Source: Hordeum vulgare subsp. vulgare
Lineage: Eukaryota > Streptophyta > Magnoliopsida > Poales > Poaceae
Direction: 5' to 3'
Assembly: GCF_904849725.1 (NCBI RefSeq)
Contig: NC_058523.1
Coordinates: 337,879,948-337,943,947, forward strand
Length of the DNA: 64,000 nt
The position numbers and the translations under genes are program-made. Under the pieces are notes generated by a model. That model did not search any database. It saw only the letters and a list, made by a program, of their open reading frames with translations, and was not told the origin of the DNA. Positions 44,893-56,431 of this stretch are shown here, in pieces (position 1 is the stretch's first letter; each line of letters starts with the position of its first letter).

Positions 44893-45907
44893 AACCTTAG
44901 CCATCTCCCCGTGAGGACTATGTATGACTTATTTCAGAAGTTGTTCCTCATGGACCTTTTGAGTCCTGAAGTCCGACCAATACTTGATGTGCTAAATATC
45001 AAGCATGATCTATAATTGGGTTGTGCTAGTACATCAAGGAGAACATTAGAAGCGGAGTGCTAAATGTCTCTCGGCCGATCAACCAGATTTCGTTCCCTTG
45101 GCACAGCTAAGGTGAAATCTGAGGAAGTGTTGTCTTCCTTTGCATCTGCATCCTCCATCACTGTTCATCATGGTATTATGTTGTGTCACCAGAATCCTTG
45201 GCACGGATGTTGGTAAACCTTGATGAATATGGAAATGCTCAAGTTCTTGAGAGCATGCTCAGACACTAGGTTATATCCTCGGTAGTAACTGAAATGTGCC
45301 TTCCGTTCGCCAAGTTGTTCTATAACCCTAGTTTCTTTCCAACCTGAGTATGCCATTCTTTCAAATTCCTCGAAACAATCATTTGTGACTTTCCTTACTC
45401 TGGTATGAAGAGTTTCAATGATCTTTGGATCAAAAGTAATTCTTTTTGCCACTTAAGGGAATAACTCTACGAGTCACCCTCCTAGGTGCCCCGATGTGGT
45501 ATGAAGGGCAACTTAATCCTCGCTACTTTGAATACCTCGTCATCATCTGTTTTAAGCGTGGATTTGCTGCCTACCAATTGAACCTTTGTCTTATGCCTCA
45601 CTTCCTTGTTTCCATCATGAGTGTTGTGTCTCAGCTCAAGGGACGTTCCTAAGTCTCATTCTATGATTTGATCATGAGTTGCCCGATCTTCGAGAAGATC
45701 GAGTCTTGTAGAGTCTATCTGTTCTTTTATCGTCGAGCTAGATGAAGACCTCAAAGACAAAGATGTCAAGATCAACATGATGCGATGACTCAACATCCTA
45801 GATAGGAGCAAATGGATCATGAAGGTTGTGATAGTTTAGTGACCCCTCTTCCTCTTCCTGACTACGCTTGAATCTCGGGACGAGATTCTTGTTTAGTGGG
45901 GGTGAGT
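44893..45907 (+). pseudogene. Gypsy-X pol 3' end and polypurine tract, copy 1
   Basis: Decayed pol end. On the plus strand, text such as PHFLVSIMSVVSQLKGR near 45593-45650 resembles the VFHVSQLK motif at the end of Gypsy integrase. CGGGACGAGATTC follows near 45878, a sequence typical before the 3' LTR in this group. The tract TTTAGTGGGGGTGAGT (45892-45907) ends directly at LTR-B. An 88-codon minus-strand frame (45186-45452) is also present in copy 2. I consider it incidental. Confidence 0.6.
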
Positions 45908-48439
45908 TGTCACAACCCTAGAATAGTTTGTTGCAATCATTTGCATCATCACCTTGCATCATGTTATTTTCAGTTTAATTTGAAATGGGGATGATCAAAC
46001 CCTAGCACTAAATGAAACTCAAATAGTTCAACAAAAATTATTTTCAATGAACCCAAATGGTTTTAAAAAATGTTCACCCTTTCTTGTAAATATTCGAAAC
46101 AACATACCAGAGGTGATGAAATTTTTAACAGCTCTTTTGTCATTTTAATTTAATCATAAATGCATCTGAAGATGATAACTAAATTGCTATAAATATTTTT
46201 AGTCTTTTCAAAAATGCTGAAACTTATTATGGAGCTTGGTAATAATATATTCTGATCCCATACTAATACTAGGATTCTCCCCTTTAGTATTTTTGCACAA
46301 ACACATAATAACAGAAATAATAAATTGGAAAAAAACAAAAAAATAATAAGAGAAGGAAGAACTAACCTGCGCTCACCTAGCCCAGAAGAGGCCAACCCAC
46401 CAGGGGCACCGTTGTCTTCTTCCTCCTGCGAGGAGGAGAAGCAGGTGCGTGCCCGATGCGCCGACGAGCGTGCCACGTCCCCGGCCACCTCCTACTTCCC
46501 TCCCTTCACGCTGGCGACCTGGATGGACTCGCGAGAGCCGTCTGGATTGAAGCCACCCCTCCACTCCTCCCCGTTATCTCTCCCCTTCGCCCTCTACCCC
46601 GCCGTCACCATGGCCGAGCTCTGCTCGAGCTTGTCGCCATCGTCCCCCTCACCTCCGGCCCCCCTCACACCTCCCTTTCGGGCCCAACAGAACGGCCTCG
46701 TCGCCCTGCTACTCCTCGCAATCGGAATCAAAGTCGGAGCCTCCCTGGCGCTGCCACCGTTGCCATCTCCACCTCCGGCAACCAAAGGCCGCCGGCCCTG
46801 ATTCGCGATGTCCACTGCACCTCCAAGCCTTCTGAGCCTGCCATCAGTCTCCCCGTGAGCTTCTCCGTCGATTCCGCATGCTCCCCTTTCCTCTCGCAAG
46901 CCGTAGCCGCTACTCCTCCACGGCCGAGCTCCGGCCGCCGCCACGGGCTTGCCTCAGCGAGCTCCGGCCACCCCTCAGCCACCCAACCCCCCCCCCCACT
47001 CGACGTGGCTGAGCAGGGGGTACGCCCCAATGGCCTCAGTTGCCGCCCCCGTGCGTGTCAGGTGGATTCCGCCGTGGTCAGAGGCCACTGGCGACGAGCT
47101 CCGCCGGCCCGAGCAACTGTCATGTGGGCCCGACCGGTTAGGGGTTAGATTAGCCCCTAATGACGCTATTCATTAACCCCAAGGCCAGTAACAGTGGGCC
47201 CCAATGCGTATAAATTAAAAATTAGGATTAATCTAACCGTGTTAATTAGATGTGACTCTGACGTGTGGACCCCACACGTCAGATTGGACTTTGACCAGGT
47301 CAGTTGACCTGCTGACCTCACCATGACATCATGATGACGTAATAAAGCTTTTCTGGATTAATAAAACTCAAGAAATTCCAGAAAATGTTGAAATCTTTGA
47401 AAATTCATAGAAAATAAAATATAAGTCTCATGAAAATAATTTATATATGAAAAATGATCAAAAAAATGTAAGGAATCTAATTATGCCATTTTCATGTTGG
47501 TTTGGAAAAGTTAACATCACCAAATAGGCCAAATGATGAATAGGGTAAATTTAATAAATAGTTTGAAGTTGGACTTTGATCCCTATTTGAATTCCACTTC
47601 AAATATTATGACCAAACATTGGTCAATGCAAATCAGTACCTCAAGATACTAACTCCATGCATGTTGGAAAAATTTGTTATGAGCATCAGGTCGAATCAAT
47701 TATTAGGGTACCTAGAAAAAATACCCGACTTGAAGTGATATTTGAATTCAAATTCAAATCCAACTTCAACTTAAGAAATGATAGCCACATTAGCCTTGCC
47801 ACCTTTCATTTCATGTCTTGAGCATGCATCATAGTGTTGCATTCCCGTGAAGTAATTGTTGTTCTTTCTTGTTTGCCGGTGTTGTTCCCTCTCGGTAGAT
47901 GATGTTTCCCACGAGGTGATCGTTGACATTGATGAAGACTCATTGCTATCTTCAGACGTGTCAGGCAAGCAAACCCCCTTGAGCATATTGATATAAACCC
48001 ACTCTCTCGCTCCTGCTCTCTTTTACTGCATCAGGACAAACACGATTCAACTGTACATGTTATCGGTAGTTGAACTCATTCCTCTGCATTACCTGATTTT
48101 GTCACAGTAAATAGTTGAAACCACTTAGCATGAGTAGCAACTGCTTGAGCCTTGTTGTGCTTACTAATCCATGCTTGTTTACAATGCCTGCTATGCTTAG
48201 AGTCGTGTCGGGTCCGATCCATCTGAATGATGTATCGGAATGGTTGTGTTCATGTCCTATAGTGTGAGAGTAAAGGTGTGAATCTGATTTGGTAAAGGTA
48301 GCGATGAGAGGCCACGTAGGAGTACATGGCGGGTTGTCTCATTGGGACCGTCCTTAAGAACTTAGTTATGTGTGTGTTATCCAAGACAAGATACTACCAC
48401 ACATTTGGATACTTAATTGACCCTCTCGTCTTATTAATA
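45908..48439 (+). repeat. Gypsy-X LTR-B, truncated
   Basis: Matches the first 2.53 kb of LTR-A and LTR-C, including the GC-rich block (46370-47130) and TATAAATTA (47209). It breaks off at CTTATTAAT, where LTR-A and LTR-C continue with CGCC. Confidence 0.9.
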
Positions 48440-48449
48440 TCTTGTATCA

Positions 48450-49466
48450 GCAACCTTAGCCATCTCCCCGTGAGGACTATGTATGACTTATTTCAGAAGT
48501 TGTTCCTCATGGACCTTTTGAGTCCTGAAGTCCGACCAATACTTGATGTGCTAAATATCAAGCATGATCTATAATTGGGTTGTGCTAGTACATCAAGGAG
48601 AACATTAGAAGCGGAGTGTTAAATGTCTCTCGGCCGATCAACCAAATTTCGTTCCCTTGGCACAGCTAAGGTGAAATCTGAGGAAGTGTTGTCTTCCTTT
48701 GCATCTGCATCCTCCATCACTGTTCATCATGGTATTATGTTGTGTCACCAGAATCCTTGGCACGGATGTTGGTAAACCTTGATGAATATGGAAATGCTCA
48801 AGTTCTTGAGAGCACGCTCAGACACTAGGTTATATCCTCGGTAGTAACTGAAATGTGCCTTTCGTTCGCCAAGTTGTTCTATAACCCTAGTTTCTTTCCA
48901 ACCTGAGTATGCCATTCTTTCAAATTCCATCAAACAATCATTTGTGAAGTTCCTTACTCTGGTATGAAGAGTTTCAATGATCTTTGGATCAAAAGTAATT
49001 CTTTTTGCCACTTAAGGGAATAACTCTACGAGTCACCCTCCTAGGTGCCCCGATGTGGTATGAAGGGCAACTTAATCCTCGCTACTTTGAAAACCTCGTC
49101 ATCATCTGTTTTAAGCATGGATTTGCTACCTACCAATTGAACCTTTGTCTTATGCCTCACTTCCTTGTTTCCATCATGAGTGTTGTGTCTCAGCTCAGGG
49201 GACGTTCCTACGTCTCATTCTATGAGTTGATCATGAGTTGCCCGATCTTCTAGAAGATCGAGTCTTGTAGAGTCTATCTGTTCTTTTGTCGTCGAGCTAG
49301 ATGAAGACCTCAAAGACAAAGATGTCAAGATCAACATGATGCGATGACTCAACATCCTAGAGAGGAGCAAATGGATCATGAAGGTTGTGATAGTTTAGTG
49401 TCCCCTCTTCCTCTTCCCGACTACGCTTGAATCTCGGGACGAGATTCTTGTTTAGTGGGGGTGAGT
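48450..49466 (+). pseudogene. Gypsy-X pol 3' end and polypurine tract, copy 2
   Basis: Second copy of 44891-45907, with the same polypurine tract before LTR-C (49451-49466). The minus-strand 88-codon frame recurs at 48745-49011 with a few changes. Confidence 0.6.
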
Positions 49467-52400
49467 TGTCACAACCCTAGAATAATTTGTTGCAATCATT
49501 TGCATCATCACCTTGCATCATGTTATTTTCAGTTTAATTTCAAATGGGGATGATCAAACCCTAGCACTAAGTGAAACTCAAATAGTTCAATAAAAATTAT
49601 TTTCAATGAACCCAAATGGTTTTAAAAAATGTTCACCCTTTCTTGTAAATGTTGGAAGCAACATACTAGAGGTGATGAACTTTTTAACAACTCTTTTGTC
49701 ATTTTAATTTAATCATAAATGCATCTGAAAATGATAACTAAATTGCTATAAATATTTTTAGTCTTTTCAAACATGCTGAAACTTATTATGGAGCTTGGAA
49801 ATAATATATTCTGATCCCATACTAATACTAGGATTCTCCCCTTTAATATTTTTGCACAAACACATAAAAATAGAAATAATAAATTGGAAAGAAAACAAAA
49901 AAATAATAAGAGAAGGAAGAACTAACCTGCACTCACCTAGCCCAGAAGAGGCCAACCCACCAGGGGCACCGTTGTCTTCTTCCTCCTGCCAGGAGGAGAA
50001 GCAGGTGCGTGCCCGATGCGCCGACGAGCGTGCCACGTCCCCAGCCACCTCCTACTTCCGTCCCTTCACGCTGGCGACCTGGATGGACTCGCCAGAGCCG
50101 TCTGGATCGAAGCCACCCCTCCACTCCTCCCCGTTATCTCTCCCCTTCGCCCTCTACCCCGCCCTCACCATGGCCGAGCTCTGCTCGAGCTTGTCGCCAT
50201 CGTCCCCCTCACCTCCGGCCACCCCCACACCTCCCTTTCGCGCCCAACAGAACGGCCTCGTCGCCCTGCTCCTCCTCGCAATCGGAATCAAAGTCGGAGC
50301 CTCCCTGGCGCTACCACCGTTGCCGTCTCCACCTCCGGCAACCGAAGGCCGCCGGCCATGATTCGCGATGTCCAGTGCACCTCCAAGCCTTCTGAGCCTG
50401 CCATCAGTCTCCCCGTGAGCTTCTCCGTCGATTCCGCATGCTCCCCTTTCCTCTCGCAAGCTGTAGCCGCTACTCCTCCACGGCCGAGCTCCGGCCGCCG
50501 CCACGGGCTCGACTCGGCGAGCTCCGGCCACCCCTCAGCCACCCAACCCCCCCCCCCCCACTCGACGTGGCTGAGCAGGGGGTACGCCCCAATGGCCTCA
50601 GCTGCCGCCCCCGTGCGTGTCAGGTGGATTCCGCCGTGGTCAGAGGCCACCGGCGACGAGCTCCGCCGGCCCGAGCAACTGTCATGTGGGCCCGACCGGT
50701 GAGGGGTTAGATTAGCCCCTAATGACGCTATTCATTAACCCCAAGGCCAGTAACAGTGGGCCCCAATGCGTATAAATTAAAAATTAGGATTAATCTAACC
50801 GTGTTAATTAGATGTGACACTGACATGTGGACCCCACACGTCAGATTGGACTTTGACCAGGTTAGTTGACCTGCTGACCTCACCATGACATCATGATGAC
50901 GTAATAAAGCTTTTCTGGATTAATAAAACTCAGGAAATTCCAAAAAATGTTGAAATCTTTGAAAAATCGTAGAAAATAAAATATAAGTCTCATGAAAATA
51001 ATTTATATATGAAAAATGATCAGAAAAATGTAAGGAATCTGATTATACCATTTTCATGCTGGTTTGAAAAAGTTATCATCACCAAATAGGACAAATGATG
51101 AATAGGGTAAATTTAATAAATAGTTTGAAGTTGGACTTTGATCCCTATTTGAATTCCACTTCAATTATTATGACCAAACATTGGTCAATGCAAATCAGTA
51201 CCTAAAGATACTAACTCCATGCATGTTGGAACAATTTGTTATGAGCATCAGGTCGAATCAATTATAAGGCAACTTGGAAAAAATACCCGGCTTGAAGTGA
51301 TATTTGAATTCAAATTCAAATCCAACTTCAACTTAAGAAATGATAGCCACATTAGCCCTGCCACCTTTCATTTCATGTCTTGAGCATGCATCATAGTGTT
51401 GCATTCCCGTGAAGTAAATGTTGTTCTTTCTTGTTTGCCGGTGTTGTTCCCTCTCGGTAGACGATGTTTCGACGAGGTGGTCGTTGACATTGATAAAGAC
51501 TCATTGCTATCTTCAGACGTGTCAGGAAAGCAATCCCCCTTGAGAATATTGATATAAACCCACTCTCTCGCTCCAGCTTTCTTTTACTGCAACAGGACAA
51601 ACACGATTCAACTGTACATGTTATCGGTAGTTGAACTCATTCCTCTGCATGACCTAATTTTGTTACAGTAAATAGTTGAAACCACTTAGCATGAGTAGCA
51701 ACTGCTTGAGCCTTGTTGTGCTTACTCATTCATGCTTGTTTACAATGCCTGCTATGCTTAGAGTCGTGTCGGGTCCGATCCATCTGAATGATGTATCGGA
51801 ATGGTTGTGTTCATGTCCTATAGTGTGAGAGTAAAGGTGTGAATCTGATTTGGTAAAGGTAGCGATGAGAGGCCATGTAGGAGTACATGGCGGGTTTTCT
51901 CATTGGGACCGTCCTTAAGAACTTAGTTATGGGTGTGTTATCCAAGACAAGATACTACCACACATTTGGATACTTAATTGACCCTCTCGTCTTATTAATC
52001 GCCAAGATCTCTGTCCAGGAGTTGCAATTAGTTTATGGTGTTTGTAGGAAAAGTGTTGGCGGACGTGTTTAGCTCTGCCCGACGGGGTAGGCTTCACTAC
52101 GATAGATATAAAGTGGCACGGTGTACCAAGTGGCACCCGGATGGTGGGCTTGGGAACCCTGCACACATCGTTTGGGGCCATAGAGGAAACCTCGGCCGGA
52201 CTTCCTTGCGGGTTCAGTCTCAAATAGGCGATAAACCTGGACTAGGGTCTTGTGCGGTTAACGGTCGTGGCCGACACCCACGCTAGTGCTTCCGCTTGAA
52301 GGTTGCCGTGATGCATGACGTGCACATGGTGATAAGTGGTGGGAGCGTGTGTGAAGAAGTATACCCCTGTAGGGTGATTTAATCTGTTCGAATAGCCGCG

Positions 52401-53565
52401 TCCTCGGATATGGACTACTTGGAAACATTTCGTGGTACATAGAACATTTAAATGGATACTCTAAAACATGCAAGATAAGTGTGAGTGCTATGGAAGGCCT
52501 TCTCGTAGGGAGACGAGAGTGGATCCATAGTGGTGTATTGAATTGGTGAATATGTGGACTCGTGTGCGCTATCCCACCTCAAAGAAAGAACTTGTAGTCG
52601 TAGTATAGGTTAGCCAAGAGTCAAAGCTGGCTTGCTGCAATCAAACCCCACAATCCTTTCATTGAAACATGATGCATATGTAGATAGTTCTGATGTAAGA
52701 CTTGCTGAGTACCTTTGTACTCACGGTTGCTTTATTTATGTTTTTGCAGAGAAGACTTAGACTCATTTAAAGGTTCTACGCGATGTGTTCGATGTTGACC
52801 GGAATAGCTTGGGAATCCCAGACAGAGGTCTGGCTCCTTTGGTAGGGTCGTAGTAGCTTTTCTGGCTCTTCCAGCCACTTTTAGTAGATGTCTGTACCCA
52901 GACATGATTTGCTTCCGCTTGTTGTTTGTATGACTTGAGTGTCGGGTCACAAGACCCCTGTTTGTAATATCACACTATGTTGATTCTTATGAGTCCTTAA
53001 TAAAAGCTTGAGTCATAGAGTTATGTTGTGATGCCATATTGTATCTACACATATCGTGCATATTATGTGTATGTTATGAAATGCATTATATGTGTGGGAT
53101 TCGACACCTAGTTGTGTGCCTTTAGTAGTACTCTTTACAGGGAAATGCCTCTTTGTGCTTCTATCGAGCCTTGTTAGCTTGCTACTGCTCTAGAGAAATT
53201 GATTGACCGGCGTGTATCCTTCTTTGTTGTTGTGTCTGTCCCCTCGGGGAAATGTCACGCGGTGTAATGGAGTCCTTGTAGCTTGCTACGACTCGTCTAC
53301 ACACGTTGTTGATCGACACCTGCCTTGCTGGGTTATGTATGCATGTCCCTGTACGGATGTACCGCTTGGGTTTATAACTAGTCATGTCGACCCGGGTTCT
53401 TTGTCGTTTGAACGCTAGCAACATATTCATATACGTGAGCCAAAAGACGCAAACGGTCCCGGCCAAGGTAAGGTGGCAGCCGTGGAGTTTACCGTGTGTG
53501 AGGCCGCAAAGTGATGTGATGTGTTACAGGCTGGGTTCTTCTGACTTAGGATCGGGGTCCCGACA
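49467..53565 (+). repeat. Gypsy-X LTR-C (3')
   Basis: 4,099 bp, TGTCACAACCC to GGGGTCCCGACA, the best preserved LTR of the family here. It has a GC-rich block at 49925-50705 with a 12-base poly-C run, and TATAAATTA at 50771. It includes about 60 bp near 52710-52770 that LTR-A lacks. The next base belongs to Copia-1. Confidence 0.9.
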
Positions 53566-53831
53566 TGGGCATCCAACTGAGTGTAAAGACGAATGCCTCC
53601 GTGGGTAGCGTTGTTGTAGAGCTATAGGATGCCCCTATTAGTGATAGTCCATAGATCATCATTCGACGCTTGTAGAAGATTACACATCGACTTCTTCCAT
53701 GATGGATAGTTCGTGCCATGAAAGACTGGGCACACAGCGAAGACCTTGATTATCCTTGCATTCGACATAGCTAAAACTCTAGGTGGTTAAACCGAACACG
53801 GAACAAGGGAGTACCTCGCTCTAAGACCAAC
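53566..53831 (-). pseudogene. Copia-1 gag start and primer site
   Basis: Minus-strand continuation of Copia-1 from 18883. No frame is readable. A degenerate iMet primer site (minus-strand TGGTCTTAGAGC at 53818-53829) lies two bases inside a TGAAAG LTR edge, as in Copia-2. Confidence 0.65.
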
Positions 53832-54260
53832 TGAAAGTGTTGCTTATCGACTACAGTGGGGTGAATAGGCGATTTTTATGAAAAGCTTCGAAACAGTAAA
53901 TGTATTTAAATTTGAGCAGAAGCAATACATGATCGGGTAGGGATACCAATGAAGGATCTAAGCATAACATGCAATACTATGAAGACATTCAAAGATATAA
54001 ATCATAATCATCATGCACACTAAGATGTATCAAAGATAAACTTGGGTAGTGTTGAAGATAAATGTCAGTTAGGAATGTCTTTGGCGAATGTCTTCGAGTT
54101 GAGATCATCAAGCAATGGCTTCATAGTACGGTACAATAAGTAAGAGAGTGAAAGATAGAAACAGTAGCTTGACAGAGACACGGGATTTGTTGTACTAGTT
54201 CCAGTTGTTGTGACAACTGTACATCTGGTTAGGGAGGCTTAGACCTTGTCTTAAATCTAG
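53832..54260 (-). repeat. 5' LTR of Copia-1, partial
   Basis: Plus-strand edge TGAAAGTGTTGCTTATCGAC with GGGGTGAATAGGCG, like the Copia-2 LTR edge (GGGGTGAATAG). The other end, near 54260, is not defined. No second LTR copy of this element is visible, so the length is unknown. Confidence 0.55.
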
Positions 54261-54269
54261 AAAAGTTGT

Positions 54270-56431
54270 TGTAAATCAAAAAAATAAATGACTACAAATA
54301 TTTTAGTTGTTTCAAAAATGCTAAAAAAAATTTTGGAGCTTGAAAATATTCCATAATTGTTTTCAGGGTTTTTGACATTAGGGTTTTTTACCAAATAAAT
54401 AAAATCATAAAACAGAAAATAGAAAAAGAAACTAAAATAGAAAGAAAGAGAGAGAGGATCTCACCTGAGCCCAGCAGCTGGCCGACCTACGTGGCCCAGA
54501 TTCTAGTTGTCCCTAACCTCTCCCAAAAGGCAGAGGCGAAGGGGGGGCATGCATGGCCAGGGCGCCACGCCACCAGCCTGCCTAGCGCCTCTGAGGCAGC
54601 GCGGCGTAGGAGAATAACCTCCCCGCTGCCATCCCGACCGCTCTCTCCCTTGTCTTTCCCCCTGCTCTCTCCTTCGCCCTTTGTCGCCATGGTCACACTT
54701 CGCAACAGCTCGCTGCTGTGGAGCAACACCCTCAGCTGCTCCCTCGCCTCGCTGACCAGCCCACGAGCTCTGTCCCGTCCCCCTTGCACTCTCACCGAAG
54801 CCGTTAGAGGCCAGACACTGCAAAGCGGCAGGGCTGCCGTCATCTTCAACATTCGGCCGCTGGACATCGGCACTCAGTTCGCTCCATCAAGGGCCTCCCC
54901 GAGCTTGCCAAGTCGACCATTGTCACTGTTGTGAGCCCCGCCCTTTTTTCCCTGTCGCCACGTTCGATTACTTGCTCTAGACCCCATTTAGATCGAGCCC
55001 GAGAGCTCCTCGCCGCTGGCTATGGTGCCACCGTGGCTACGGCCACACGAGCTCGCACCTGAGCATGTAGTCGTGCTCAAGAGGGTCCCAGGAACATGTA
55101 GGAGCCTTCAGCTCCTCCCCTAGTGAGTTGTGGCGTTGACCTGATCGATGCCCGAGCTTTGGCGTCCACCAAGGTCGTCTCTGGTGACCATCCGGGGCAC
55201 CTCAGGCCCTGGGGAATGTCCAGTTGGATGCGCGTGCGTCGTGCTCATTCCATAGGTGCTCTCCGACATTGTTTTGGTCGCTTTAGGATGAATCCCGAGC
55301 CCTCCGCCGTGTCTATGGTTGCCGACGGCTCAACGCCGGCGAATCAACCCCAGTTGACCACGGGTTTGACCCTCCTGGGCCGCTTGCAGGTGGTGCCAGG
55401 CTCTGGATTAGTTTAGTTTAAGCACTAATTTAATTTACTTACTTAATTAGCCTAATGGGCCATTGACTAGTGGGCACAATCCTATTAATTGGCATTAGGG
55501 ATCAATCTAACCATGTTTAGTGTGTGTTAGTGACAAGTGGACCGCACATGTCAGGTTTGACCTCGCAGTGGTCAGCTGGCCTGCTGAGGTCATGGTGATG
55601 CAATGCTGATGCACTAATTTAATTTCCGAGTATTAAACAATTCTGAAAATTTCAAAAATAGCGAAAAATTTGAAAAATCATAGAAATTAATCTGTAACTC
55701 AGATTGAAATAAATTATATGTGAAAAACTATCAGAAAAATCCAAGGAATCCATTGATGCTATCATCATGCATTTTAGAACAACTTATTCCTGCCGATCAT
55801 GTCAAATCAATTAAAAGGCATTTGAAATAGCATATGTGGAGTTTGAATTTGAACCCTAGGTTCAAACCAACTTCATTTAAATCTAATGCTAGTTGCATTA
55901 CATCATCCAACTCATTTTTTCATGCCATGATCATGAATCATATAGTTGCACTTGTTGTGTATTGATTGCTACTTTATTCGAATTGTGATAGGTTGTGCTC
56001 CGCACGATACCTACGAGTATCCAAATGAAGGAGTGTTTCCCACAGTTGATCAGCAAGGCAAGCACCACTTTTGAACATTCCGATACAACCCCATGTTCCC
56101 GCTCCTTCTCTCATTCATTGTATTAGGACACAACGTTTCAACTGTTACTTGTTTAGGTAGTTGAACCCATTCCTCTGCATGACCTCTCATTGTCACAGTA
56201 AATAGCTAAACCAAGCAACCTAGCATACCTGGTAAATGCTTGAGACATGATGTGCCTTACTTTGCTATGATTGCTATGCTTACAGTTGTGTCAGGTCTGG
56301 TTCAGCTCGGTGATGAACCAGAGTGAAATGAATGTATTCTAGTGACAAGAATAAAATGTTGAACGTGATTTGGTAAAGGTATCGATGAGAGGTTGTGTAA
56401 GAGTACATGCGGGGTTGTCTCATTGGAACCT
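54270..56431 (+). repeat. Diverged Gypsy-X-like LTR fragment
   Basis: Shares order and scattered identity with the Gypsy-X LTR: TTTTAGTTGTTTCAAAAATGCT, then a GC-rich block (54480-55400), then TTTCAAAAATAGCGAAAAATTTG, then CACAGTAAATAG and GGTTGTCTCATTGG. It stops at 56431 where the next element begins. The proline/serine-rich frames inside the GC block are not genes. Confidence 0.65.

Larger units (their letters stand above)
44891..52008 (+). repeat. 3,559-bp tandem duplication (Gypsy-X pol end plus LTR start)
   Basis: GCAACCTTAGCCATCTCC starts at 44891 and again at 48450. The LTR start TGTCACAAC lies at 45908 and 49467. Both pairs are 3,559 bp apart. The first unit ends at 48439 inside LTR-B, followed by 10 bp of filler (ATCTTGTATC) before the second unit. 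Over the 1-kb internal part the two units differ at about 19 positions by eye (about 1.9%). Confidence 0.9.
18884..53565 (+). mobile_element. Gypsy-X complex: LTR, internal, truncated LTR, internal, LTR
   Basis: Gypsy-type element with unusually long LTRs (about 4.1 kb, TGTCACAACCC...GGGGTCCCGACA) and an iMet-tRNA primer site. The order is LTR-A 18884-22915, internal 22916-25033, the Copia-2 insertion, internal end 44893-45907, truncated LTR-B 45908-48439, a second internal end 48450-49466, and LTR-C 49467-53565. Only a degenerate reverse transcriptase and the pol end remain. The outer flanking five bases (CGCGG left, TGGGC right) do not match, so either the target copy has mutated or the ends come from a recombination. 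Confidence 0.85.

Noticed and set aside
54491..55416. Possible host gene fragments in GC-rich sequence
   Set aside because: The block aligns in order with the GC-rich part of the Gypsy-X LTR, and no splice-consistent coding model is found.
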